Shown here: positions 24,538 to 36,900 of the stretch, one piece after another
How positions within the stretch are numbered: the first letter of the stretch is position 1
Layout of the letters: each line of letters begins with the position of its first letter
Assembly: GCF_031755915.1 (NCBI RefSeq)
Contig: NC_083388.1
Coordinates: 3,169,501-3,233,500, forward strand
DNA: 64,000 bases
Direction: 5' to 3'
Source: Ziziphus jujuba
Lineage: Eukaryota; Streptophyta; Magnoliopsida; Rosales; Rhamnaceae
Made by a program: the position numbers and the translations under genes
The notes under the pieces: model-generated
Seen by the model: only the letters and a program-made list of their open reading frames with translations
The model's database searches: none
Told to the model about the DNA's origin: nothing

Positions 24538-25440
24538 TCACAATCTTTTACTTTTCTTTTCCTTTTTTTTTTTTTCCTTATCATTTTTTTTAGGTTTGTT
24601 TGGTTGTTTAGGGATTGATTTTTTACTTTTTTGGGCTTCATATTATATATAGGAAAAATAATCTAGATATGATATTCTTTTTATGGTGTAATTAAAGTAT
24701 ATCATTAAGGTCTGTGTTGTAGCCTTGCGGAATAGGTTAACAATTAATAATGCACTTTATTTTATTTTATTTTTTTTATTGGCTTTCACCAGCTTAGACA
24801 AAAGAATATTTATGAAAGGGTCAATGATTATAGAAGCAGATCGATTAGGTGGTGATCATTTATTGGTGGGAGACTATATGATATCACATGGATCACATGG
24901 GTGGTTGAGGTGTTGATTATTGACTTTACGTATCTTCGTTGGATTGTTGAATATAGTACAGCATGTAAGGTTAACTTATGGATTGTTTGATTGGATGGCT
25001 GGTCATATATTCTCATATATGGTGTTTTTCAGTTTAAAGATTGGTTTTCAATGCTTCCATATGATGATTGCCAAGAAGTATACGTGTGTTTCAGTACTCT
25101 TGCAAAAGAAAAATAATCTTTCCAATTTTTCTCATCTTTACTTTCACTAAACTTTCTAACTCTTTTTAACTTTGGATTTTTACAATCTTTTAGTAACCCA
25201 AATGGCTCATCCCACATACATAATGTATCGCAGCGCAGAAAAAACACTCTTATTCAAGACAGATCAAATCTGGTAGACTCATATATTTTCAAAAAAACAA
25301 ATTATCCAAACCAAAACAAAAAAAAAATCCACTGGGTTCATCATTGATTAGGTTTAGAGGAAAGGATGTCCAAAAAAGCACACAATTACATAAGCTTACA
25401 AAATAGCACACAATCACACTCACATAATCTTTCACTCGAG
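24538..25440. other. Intergenic between convergent genes
   Basis: Holds the 3' UTR of the phytocyanin-like gene and the 3' flank of the minus-strand NLR relic. Short frames on both strands show nothing recognisable. Confidence 0.55.
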
Positions 25441-25441
25441 T

Positions 25442-27911
25442 TTATATCTGTTTTTTGACCAACCTCTTAGCTATGTTTGTGAAATTTGGCACACTTCTAC
25501 TTATTTTTTCCTCTTCATCAAGCGTCATTAATTTCCTTTTAACCTGCCTACGGTATTCCAACATGGTGGTGGTAGCATTGTTTTCACACCAAGCTTTCTT
25601 AAACTGCACGACCCATTAACATCTTCAGGCAAGTTCTGAATGCTGATGCAGTCAGAAGAAACAAATTAGAGAGGTTCCTGATAGATTCCGGCAAGCCACG
25701 CAACTCTATACAAGACCTAAGCCTCAGTACTTCTAGATCAACCAGCTTTCCCTTTTCATCAGGCAGTGCAGACAGCTGATGACAGTTTGTGATGCTAATG
25801 TTTTGCAGGGGTGTGATATCACAGACCCCAGCTGGCAGTTCCCCCAAATTTTGGCAATACTCCACGTATAGTTCCTTTAAATTTGGCAACATTGCCGAAA
25901 TGTTGTAGGAATCATTCTTAAACAATGATGAACCGTCAGAACATTCTTTCATTTTTCTCATCCAAACATCTGCAGGCTGACCACTCAGTGATCCAGCGAC
26001 AACTTTAAGGGCAAGAGGGATTACCTTATGGGAATCCACTATCTGCAATCCAAATAAAATATGGTTGTAATTTCAACGTTCATATAATTGTTTTCATGTT
26101 TTATATAGCTAAATTTCAAATTCTGTTTTCCAATCTCATTTAAAAAGGAAAAATAAACACACTAGCCCAGAATCACAAAATACCTTTTTCACAACATCAT
26201 CAGGTATATGAGAGCTCTCATCTTCCATGGATGCCCAATGATGGAAAAGGGTCATTGCATCTTTATCATTCAATGAATTCAACTCATATTGACAAGCAAT
26301 TGGGCCAAGGCTTGGTAATGGGGATCTTGATGTAACCAAAATCTTATAATCTGGTATTCGGAAAAGTACAAAATTCTCAACAAGGGACTGGGATGCAGGC
26401 CAAACATCATCCAGAACCAGTAATATAGGACTTCCTCCTATTTGATTCAGCAGTTGTTCCAAGTGGATGGTTGCATCTGCTTCGTTAATAAGAACAGGCA
26501 CGTCCTGCCTTTTCTGCTTGTATAGTTGTTGTACAATAGCACTCAGGCTAGGAGACCTTTTTGAAACAGGAACAAAGAAGATGTTCTTCTTGAATTTTTC
26601 TATTCATATAGCAAATATAACAAAGCTCTTAGCGATAGGTATCATTAAAAGTTGTATGCAAACTGAATCACAAAGATTATACAATGAAATACAAGAAAAT
26701 GTTGAGTATGTAACATGATATTTACAAGATTAATAAGTTCGGAGTCTGAATGCCCAAACTAACGATACATACAAAAGACATATAAAAGAAAAGGGGGGCT
26801 AAATTTCAACTAAATAGGGGTTAACTTGTCAAAATTGACTGTTAGTTCTTATTAATTATTTCACCAAGACTAAACGTGGAAAAGAAAAACTAAAATTTGA
26901 GAAATAAATTATAATGTTTAGAAAAAGTAATGCATATATAATATGTAAAATGGAGAGGACAATTTTAAGCTTATCTCAATTATAATTCATAAGATAATAT
27001 ACTACTACAAATATACTAGTGGAAATTGTAAAAGAATATTACAGATAAATAACTTGGAATATAACAAAAAAAGAAAAAATAGAGAGAGAAAGGCTACCAG
27101 GATCTGCCAGTGCTATTATTTCGTAAAATCATATATAAAAAGGTTCTCCATGTCTGCAATATCCCCCACAAAAAAAAAAAAAATTGAAATATTAAAATAA
27201 AATTGTATACATATATATAAATAAATAAATAAATAAAAATATGGAAATTAAAAGAAATGAAATGCACCTTGGACTTTGATGGTCAAGACAGAATTTTTGA
27301 GCTAAGAGGGTCTTCTTCCCACAACCTCCAGGAGCAGTGACTACAAGCAAGGATGCACCATCTTTAAGCAGTAGTCTCATCTTTAATTCCTCCAAAGCCT
27401 CATCCATTCCCATAATAAGCGGAGGGAGAACCTGTGGTACACCGCACGTTCTGGCCGATATAATCGAATCACACACCACTCGATTATTGCCTCCATTGTT
27501 TCTTATGAAACTGGTGTGGATCTCCCGCGTCAACTTCAAATTCTCCTTCGTATCCCTTGTTCCCTGCACCTGTAGAATCCGAATCAACCTCTTGAGAGTC
27601 TGATCCAGTTCTAGCAACTTGCCTGTGTAACGGCTTTTTTTGAAAAACTTCCATCGACTAACCTTGGAACACTTGGCCACCAGCTTCTCTCCTTGCTTCA
27701 TTTCCAAATCAAAATCAGTTGTTTCCCCTTCTGGCAAATCCAACTCCATGTTCAATCCTTTTATGTCTTGGATCAGAGGCTGCAAACATTCTAGTGTGCC
27801 TTTGATGCTCTTCAACGTGGGTTTGAACATCACAGTTTTGTCAATACTTTCTTTTACAGTTTCCAAAAGCAACCCGAATCCTGCCCCAAGTGCAGCTCCT
27901 CCAGCATCCAT
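25442..27911 (-). pseudogene. RPW8-type NB-LRR (helper-like NLR) pseudogene
   Basis: Three exon-like blocks on the minus strand. Block 1 (27911-27268) encodes an RPW8 domain (about 1-130) and a P-loop reading GGCGKKTL (193-202), where the usual GKTT is GKKT. Block 2 (26599 to about 26180) carries kinase-2 (LLVLDDVW) and RNBS-B (KILVTSR). Block 3 (26042 to about 25560) begins at a GLPL-like segment (VIPLALKV) but jumps within about 25 residues to the C-terminal LRRs (LPNLKELYVEYCQNL). The rest of ARC and the first LRRs, roughly 300 residues in intact relatives, are missing. Joining blocks 1 and 2 at their splice consensus is out of frame by one base. In the LRR part the frame breaks again near 25655-25665: the segment CISIQNLPEDVNGSCSLRKL lies in a different frame from what precedes it. 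Intact relatives (Arabidopsis At5g66900 group) are helper NLRs of immune signalling. This copy looks non-functional. Confidence 0.85.
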
Positions 27912-28106
27912 AATTAATTTTCCTTCGGCAGCTCCACTCCAAATGTACTCAAGCTACAATAATGGTACTGATGAAGTCAACAACACTTTATTGATATATA
28001 TGGATACGATCGAAACATTGAAAATTGGCCGGCTTCTTGGTTGTGAACGATGAGCAAGTTTCTTGGAAATTAAGTGCCCCAGAGATTGACTTCTAACTTG
28101 TCAGTA

Positions 28107-28122
28107 TTCGTCATTTGACGAA
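28107..28122. promoter_or_regulatory. Palindromic W-box (WRKY site) upstream of the NLR relic
   Basis: TTCGTCATTTGACGAA is a perfect inverted repeat with a 2-bp centre. It includes TTTGAC, the core of WRKY factor binding sites, about 200 bp before the relic's start codon on its upstream side. Binding is inferred only. Confidence 0.35.
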
Positions 28123-30071
28123 GCTGAACGTGGAATTACCAATCTCATTATTGCTAACTAACTTCCTCTAGTTGATGTCACACTAGTACATGCATGCCCA
28201 TTTTAATATTCTAAGTCTACTTGTATATAACTTATCCCTTAATAAATATTAATTATTCCAATTTAAAACATAAGATATGGATTTCATTGTCTGAAAATTC
28301 GGTAATTTATATCAACAAACAATCTAAAGAAGTTTTTGCTACAGAAAGATGGATATGCTTAAAATGTTCTCAACTATAAGCAGGAACCGAACAGACTTGG
28401 TTTTACATTACTGAAAAATATGTTTTCTTATCTCAAAAAAAAAAAAAAAAAAAAAAAAAGAGACTTTTCGTTCCATGGGTACACATATTATACAACGTTT
28501 TTTGGTTCTGGTTTTACACCCATTTTACTTTTTGACCAATAATATTTCTTAGTCGTCCTCAAATGAGCCTAACGCGGTTAGTGCTTTTTCGAAAGCTTTC
28601 ATTAATTCCACGGCATCTTCCGCAACGGCCTTTATTCTCAGAAATTTATGAAACGTTTCTGATGGAGTCATCTAGTCAGAAAAATCCACTCCCAGCAGCG
28701 ACGACTTACAAGTCCTTAGCTAGGAGAAAATGTTGGGTGCGTCGGTGGTACCAGCTCAGCTAAGTACCGCTCCAAGCCAATTAGTGCCATGTGTTTAAAA
28801 AATGGCCAGGGTTAGCTTATTATTCCAATTATTATTTATTTTTAATTTTTAATTTTTGATATGTAAAACTTTTTACACGAGTCAGTTCTGTGGCTTTTCG
28901 CTTCTCCATCGCTAACAGTCATACCGAACCAACTGAAGCTCCTCTTCATTGTGGCTTTCCATGAATAAATTCCCTTGTTCTTTGTGGAAACATTTCCAAT
29001 TTGAATTTAGGTTGGACGCCCTTTAATGAAGTGGTATTATAATAACTCTATTTTTACATTCTTCCATACATATATAATTTAAATCTGAAATCTTCATTGA
29101 TTATTTAATAATAAAAGCTAGAAAGTTAAGAAAAAATAATTTAAAAAAAAGCAAAAAAAAAAATTATTTAGAATTCTGTGAGTTATTAACTGATCGTTGA
29201 ACATAAAAAATATCAAATTGGGATGATAATTTGGCTTATGATGTGGCTTTTTTAACACATATCAACAAATCATTTGGCGTGGTACCAGCCAAAATTTTCT
29301 CGTCAGCTAGGAGCTGATTGTTCAATGAAATTCCCGAAACAGATGATCTTTTTCTTTCGACCCCCATCATTGCAATTTTTTAAAGATACATTTGGGAGGA
29401 CCAAAGGAATTTTGTTAACATGTTAATTAATTATTAATCCTCAAAAATTATAGTAAGTAGGAAGCACATTTTCCAACAATCTTAGGACTTGTCCATTATA
29501 GAAAAGATATTTTTCCATCTTAGCTTTCCTTGTATATTCCATCTTTACATTTTTCTTTATGTCTATAAATATTCCATTTTGTATTTACTCCCTGCAATTT
29601 CTCCCTAAAATTGAAAAAAATAAAAGATAAAAAATAAAATTGAAAGATGTTTTTTTACCTTTTTTTTCTCCACTACATATCCACAACGTTGAAGCGGATC
29701 AATCTATACAATAATTGATCTCATTTTAGAATTAAAACAAACTCATAAGAGTTTCATTCATGTATATATAATACGGACTACAGCTCCATTTTTTTTTTTT
29801 TTTTTTTTTGGGGGTAATAGACTACAGCCGGTTTGATATTAGAATCTTCTGCATCAACGCATTTTCACGGAATTTTGTAGCCGTTGATGCAGTTTAAGAG
29901 CTTTCGGGTCGATTTTTCTTTAATGGGCTTGTTATGCTCGGGTTTATGTGTTTTAGGCCGTTTGTACAAGCAAAGAACAACATTTTCAGTCTTACGGTCC
30001 TCCTAATTAGACTGTTAAACTTTTGAATATGTATGCTTTTTTTTTTTTTTTTTTTTAATAATTTTATATAT

Positions 30072-30193
30072 ATAATTTATTAATTTTTTTATTTTTACTA
30101 AAATAAAATTGAAATTCATGGAAATTTTTGATATAATTTATTATTATTTTTTTATTTTTACTAAAATAAAATTGAAATTCATGGAAATTTTTG
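30072..30193. repeat. 63-bp-offset tandem duplication
   Basis: The phrase ACTAAAATAAAATTGAAATT followed by CATGGAAATTTTTG occurs twice, 63 bp apart, along with flanking T-rich sequence. It lies in intergenic DNA. Confidence 0.85.
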
Positions 30194-30895
30194 TGAAGTT
30201 GGCCAGCTTTTTCCACCCCCCCCAAATACGATGAGGATTTTATTTAATGTAAATTCATAGATAGTACTTATTATTCCATGATTTTTTTTTATTTTTTTAT
30301 TTTTTGGATCATCATTCAATGATTTTTCTGATTGAACAAAAATAACAGTGAAAGATTTCCAGTTTCTTATGTGATGTGTGCTAATTTGTAAACATTTGAC
30401 CAAGATCAATAGTTGCTTCTTTGCTGGATTATATATCATTTCATATCATCTTAAAAGATTGGAAAGAGTAGTGCTTTTGGTAATGAGATTAGAAAGGGTA
30501 GCTGATTCTATAGAAAATTAATACAGGTAGGTTTCCTGAATTATTTTAACGCTTAGGTAAATTTTAAGCTTTTACTTGATAGGAAGAATGGAAAATAGAA
30601 AACATGAAAAATGAAAGAGTGAATTTTCCCTCTGTTTTGTACGGTATTAAGATAGATTTTTTTTTTTTTTTGGAAAAATAACTCAACATCATAAAAGGCA
30701 ATTGGAGAATAAAGGTTGGAAAACTACAAAGTGAAAAATGGAATCAATGAAAAATTTTTAGATAAATTTAACTATTTTGTTTTCTAATCGTTCACTAATA
30801 ATAAACAGCTTTTTTTTTTTTTTTTTTTTTTCAATTATAGCGAAGCTCATTTTTAAGATGCTGACGTGGATAAATCGTCCACATGGATGGAGCAG

Positions 30896-30907
30896 TCGGT
30901 ATAAGTA
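30896..30907 (+). promoter_or_regulatory. Possible core promoter of ECM29
   Basis: GTCGGTATAAGTAG includes a TATA-like TATAAG about 125 bp before the ATG at 31025. An ACGT-type element (TGACGTGG, about 30863-30870) lies just upstream. Confidence 0.4.
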
Positions 30908-31024
30908 GTACAAGGCAAGTCCTAAAGATTTCAAGCCAGTTTTTGTTCCACAACTCTCTCTTTTATTGCTCTATTTTGTCCGCTGAGGGGTTTCTGTCTT
31001 GCGAAGAAAGAAAAGAAAGTGGAA

Positions 31025-33878
31025 ATGGCGGAATCATCATCGTCTTCCTCATCGGTAGCAGCCACTGCAAAATCGGACGCAGAGATTGAAGAGATGCTGG
31101 ATCGTATGCTTACTCGCCTCGCTCTCTGCGACGACTCCAAACTCCAGATTTTACTTTCCAAGCTTCTCCCATTTACCATCTCCTCGCTTTCCTCTCAGTC
31201 CTCTACTGTCCGCAACAAGGTTTCTGTATTTGTATATTTTTTTTTTTTTGAGGAATTATGGTCATGCAAACACTGTATAGGGCATAATTTGTTAAAAGAA
31301 TTTTCAAATTTTGTGATGAATTCTATGATTTTGATCTTTCTAAGTTTATGAATTGACTCCTGATTTTTGCCTTTTTAGGGATTTTTTTAACTTCTTCTTA
31401 ATGCCGTGTATGAAATTATATGACCGAAGAGTTATGATTTTTTATGGAGTTGTGAAGTTTGAATGTAAGAAATAAATTTTCGTGGTGAAGTTATCAGTTT
31501 TCAGTTTTCAATTTTCGGTTTTTATTGTTAAAGCTTAGCTAAATTGATAGTTATACTGGATTTTAGGAACTATATATGCATATATAAATATGTAAAGAAT
31601 AGCTGTGAATGCTAAATGCATGGTGTACTTTCAGTATCTATTAAATTTGGATTGTAATGTAACTTGCATTTTAATAGGTTCTTGAGATATTGAGTCATGT
31701 GAACAAGAGAGTAAAACCTCAGCCTGAGATTGGTTTACCATTGTCTGAGTTATGGAATATGTATTCAGAAGTTAATGCTACTCCAATGGTCCGGAATTTT
31801 TGCATTGTCTATATTGAGATGGCATTCGAGCGTGCACCAGTAGAGGTTTGTATTTTGTTATGGATTATTTGCTGTGTTTTGGACTTGATTACTGATAAGC
31901 TCATTCTTCTTTTGTAGGAAAAAGAAAATTTGGCACCCATGCTTCTGGTGAATGTTTCAAAGCTTCCCCATCAGCACCAAGAGATTCTCCTGAGAATTGT
32001 TACTAAGGTATTTTCAATTTATTTACTTGAAATATTGTTAGGTGCGTCTTTGAACTTCTAAAGTTCATGGAGTATTTTGTAAACCAAATTGTAACATACT
32101 TTTATTCCTTTTTAGTGCACGAAGAATGTTTTAATATGTCAATGAATTAGTGACTCAAGAAAGAAAAGAAATAACGAAAGAGGTTGATAGTACATAGAGC
32201 TTGAAAGTTTTGAACCTATTTGATTATAAATGTTAATAGATGTAGGGATGTTCAATTACTAGGTTAAAGGGCTAAGTAATGGTTAAATCCTTGTTTGGAG
32301 TTTAAAGTTTCAAACAAAATTTGCTTAGACCTAGAGTTCGACTATATGTGTGTGATTCTATTGGATTGATTGAATCTTATTAGAAGAGAGTATAGAACGA
32401 ATCAGGAATGTTGGAAAATAATTTGATCCCGGAAAGTACAAGATGTTGGAAAATTTAAAGAAGATTCATTTATTATCTTAAACAAATCAAGGGAGTAGAT
32501 TCTTTAAGGATAGGTAAATAAAATCTATGTGGAATATAATCTCATTAATTTAAGAGTAAAATAAGGTGTTGTTAATTGGTCAGTTGTCTTTGAATCTTCA
32601 TCCCTTTCATTATGATGTATACAAAAATTTTCTTGTTAATGCTCTTATTCTTACCATTTGGTAGGATCCCAATTATTTAAGAGTAAAATGAGGAGTTTTT
32701 AAACATTAAGTAGTTCATTGACCTTTTTCCCTCTTATGACGTTATCTAAAATTTTCTTAATGCTTTTTATAACTTTGTCTTAGTGAACCTTATTATTTTT
32801 GAGTTAACTTAGTTGAATGTAGAAATAATTTGTATACATCTAATTGGCAGACGAGGATCTGTTTAGAAAATACCAAAATTTGAAATTCAGACTTACGAAG
32901 CGGCATATCAATTATTGCTATTTCATTAGTCCTTAGAATCAAATCGTATATTCATCTTGGTATCCAGTTTTGGATTCCTTTCAGAAATGACTATTCTTAA
33001 TCATGCAGTGTTGCTTGGATTCAGGTTATTGGTGAATGTCACTCAAGTCAAGTTGATGACAAAGTTGCTGCAAAGTACAGAATTATGAAGGATTCTCAGG
33101 ACAGGGAGTTGTTTATTGAATTTTGCCTTCATACAATTTTATACCAACAATCATCTCAAAGGTCTTGATTTAATGAATTTATTTGAGATATTTATCCGTA
33201 TATAAAACATTAAAAATTCATCTTTTAGTAAATAGTTTTTGCACATCAAAATTCCTTAAGGATTCATGGACCTATGCAGTAGAGGATGCCCACCTGGACT
33301 TTCCATCGCTCAAACGAACCGTGTAATAGGGAAACAGCCTTTGGTTATTGATATACTTGTGAAGAGAAAGGTAAACTAGGGACAAATTGAACATATCATG
33401 AGTTTAATTTGGCTAAAGTTAGTCTATATGTCAACTTTTCGAATCCTTGTACAATCATTTCATACTTAACTTCGGCTCTATCCTGCATCCATTATTTCCT
33501 TTGGTTTTCTGTAAGCAGTTGGGAATCTTGAATGTTATTGACTGTATGGAGCTGGCCCCTGAGCTTGTTTATACTTTATATGTGGCTGCCACAGTAGATA
33601 GGTATATTTTGTTCTAAATTTTATTTCCATTGTCTTGTAAAATTTTGTTACTTTTATAAATGGATTATGATGCTTTTAATTTGAAATTTTGTTGAATTCC
33701 AAGTCAAGAGCCTGTTGCAAAGAGAGGGGAGGAGCTTTTAAGGAAAAAGGCCACAGGTGCTAACTTAGATGATCCTGCCATGATAAACAGACTATTTTTG
33801 CTCTTCAATGGTATGGAATATATTTGGTTCTTTTATTTGATTTGGAGTTGGTATATTTTATTTTATTTTACGTTTCTA

Positions 33879-33909
<31 letters not shown>

Positions 33910-36900
33910 GGGAGGATTTCTCATTCTCTACCTTCTGTATTTTTTCCAATCAATAAATGTCATTTCTTACTGGAAAAATAAAAATTTTTGAGTTCCATTG
34001 CTTATTTTAAAAGTTTCAATTTTATACCCTTGGATACTAGTTTCTGCACAACTCATTTATTTTTAAAGACATACTTGAAAATAGGTATATGCACATTTTT
34101 TTTTTTTCTTTTTCAATTTCATTACACATTTTTTGTTTATCATTTAAAATATCCGCAGGTACTGCCGGATCTCAAAATACTCTTCCTGAATGTAGGGTCA
34201 CCCCTGGGAATCTTGCTTTGAAAACAAAGCTGATGTCTATTTTCTGTCGGTCTCTTACGGCGGCGAACAGTTTCCCATCAACTCTGCAATGTATCTTTAG
34301 CTGCATATATGGTATGTATCTTGTTGTTTAGCTTTAAGCTATAACACTTAGGGCATAACTAGTACATTGTGTAGGTGGATGAGTGAAAGATTTTTTCATG
34401 GTTTGGATTTCTAGATTTTTCTTGGGGATAGCCGTTCCTTAATGTTAAACAATAACTATTGAATTAATTTGTTAAGGAATAGCTATCTAATCTATAATTG
34501 AATAGAATAAACCAAATTTATTGAAAATAAGAAGGTAGAAACTATGATAAGCATACAGTACAGAACCTTGTCTGCGAGTCCTTATTGTGTTTAATTTTGT
34601 TCCCTGCATTAGATGTTGTGTGTGTTGCATCTAACAGTTCAGCTTACAGGTGACTATGAGTTGTAAGTGTACATTTTATTTCTTGGAGGGTGGCTTGCAG
34701 CAAGTAATAAATAATGAATTTTCAGTATCTTGTTGGTAGTTTGCTTGGTATGCTTTTAAAGTGACGAATAGTGATTGGGTACTGCATTTCTTAAACATGA
34801 AGATTGTTTGCCATCTATCCCATAGTGATTGGGAACTGCATTTCTTAAACATGGAGATTGTTAAGTTGCCATCTATCCCAAAAGCTTAAGCTGATAGGAA
34901 GCGAGCCCAACAATGCATATCAAACATATTTTCTAATATACCCCCTCACATGTAAGCCCATTAAGAGGGAGAAGACATTGGGCTTTACACATGCCAAGCA
35001 ATGCAAATGGGGGTAGCAAGGATCGAACACATGACCTCGGTCACCAAGGCTCCAATACCATGTTAAGTTGCCGTCGATCCCAAAGGCTTAAGCTAATAGT
35101 AACCGGGCCCAACAATGCATATTAAACATATTTTCTAATAAGTTGAATAAAATTCTTGTATACTTTTATCCCTTGGACAGTGCTTCGAATATCATGTTCT
35201 AATTGACATCTCTTAGCAAAATTCGATTGCAAATATAACTTAGCTAAGTAATCCCAGATTTCTTTAGCTGTAGAGAATTTAGCCAACTGCCTAATTGATT
35301 GCTCAACTGAATCATTAAACCATGTGATAATTTTGGCGTTTCATACCTCCCATTTGGACAGCAAAATTTTGTAGTTATCTATTTTTGTGTTTGCTGGTTT
35401 CTTTTCAGCTCCACTGACATAGCTTCACATGTCTTTCCATAGCAGAAAATTCTTCATAACATATGCCCAGTACACATAGTTTGGGCCGGTCAACTTTACA
35501 CTAATAGACTGGAGAGTATTTGAAGTTCCACTTGCCATAGTTTCACAATACAAAGGAGAGAAAGAAAGGAGAATAGAGAAGATCAAACCAAGAAGCAAAA
35601 GGCAAAATAGATGATCAAATACTGGACCAAAATAGTTCTGATACCGTGTGAAAAATTCAACTTAAACTGAGAGAGAAAGAAGAATTTCAAGAGATGAGAA
35701 TACTAAGATGTATTTCAGTGTGTAGACAATATACAGGGATAGGGTTAAATAGATGGCAATTACAAAAGGAAATAACAATTACAAGAGGAAATGATAAAAT
35801 ACATAAAGTTAGGCTAAATCTAAGTATTAAGAGTCAACTATCATAAATGTCAAAATAGCCTAAAGCCAAGGGTCAACTATTTATTAATTAGCCTAATAAT
35901 TTCCCTAAAATATGCTAACAATGGTGGCAATAACACTTGTAAAAAATATTCATGGTTTTGAAACTTTTATTGTGTATGCTTTATTCTAAACCATGTAGTG
36001 GCATCTTGATAAGTTATGAAAAGGGATCTTCACATTTTTGTATTGTAGAATGCTTTCTAGAATTTCATAAGCCATAACTCATTACATTTTTTTGAATTTC
36101 TTGAACTTGATAGGAAATGATACTACCTCAAGGTTGAAGCAGTTGGGAATGGAATTCACAGTCTGGGTATTTAAACATGTAAGGAATTCATCCTTTGGTT
36201 TTCAATTTTATGATAACGGCAAGAACTGAAATCCTAGCATTTTAAAGATAGGAGCTTGAATGTCTATCCAAAACTTGCATATGTTGGTAGATGAGTTACT
36301 AAACTATATTCTGATTGTGTAGGTTTAAAATCCTTTTCACTATTGACATCCTTTCTTTGTCATGTCCTTCAAAATTTTTCTATGATTGCAGTCAAACATC
36401 AATCAGCTTAAACTTATGGGCCCTGTGATACTGAATGCAATTTTGAAGTCACTTGATAATCATTCAAGTGTAGAGTCAGGTTTGTTCATGTGCAGTGAAA
36501 GTTTTTGACTTCTGTCTTTGTGCTTCATATTATTGCATATGTTGGAATTTCTTTCTGTTTGATAAGTGTGCTAAATTCATTCAGATGCCACTGCTAGGGA
36601 TACAAAAACTTTTGCTTTTCAAGCTATTGGATTGCTTGCACAACGAATGCCTCAACTTTTCAGGTTATTACCTTTCTGCTACTTTCATATGGTCATGATT
36701 TCATTGACCAAATAAGGATTCCTGTTTCATACCTGCACGTTCTTTAAGTTATTATATTCTCCTTTTATGTCCTCTTTTTGCCATTTTGTAATGATGTGAA
36801 CTTAAAAAGGAAAACTTTTTTTGATGCTAAAACGCTCTGCTTTTCAGAGACAAGATTGACATGGCTGTTCGTCTTTTTGATGCTTTGAAAGCGGAGGCAC

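Larger units (their letters stand above)
27912..30880. other. Intergenic between the NLR relic and ECM29
   Basis: The start is the former promoter side of the NLR relic and contains a W-box palindrome (28107-28122). A 66-codon plus-strand frame at 28563-28763 has no recognisable domain. Long poly-A or poly-T tracts lie near 28435-28459, 29789-29809, 30039-30057 and 30811-30830. A duplicated block is listed separately. No supported gene. Confidence 0.55.

Noticed and set aside
28563..28763. 66-codon plus-strand frame
   Set aside because: No domain or supporting gene structure; probably chance.
35030..35060. tRNA-like phrase GATCGAACAC...CCAATACCA
   Set aside because: It is the primer-site side of the TRIM element; no cloverleaf can be formed around it by eye.
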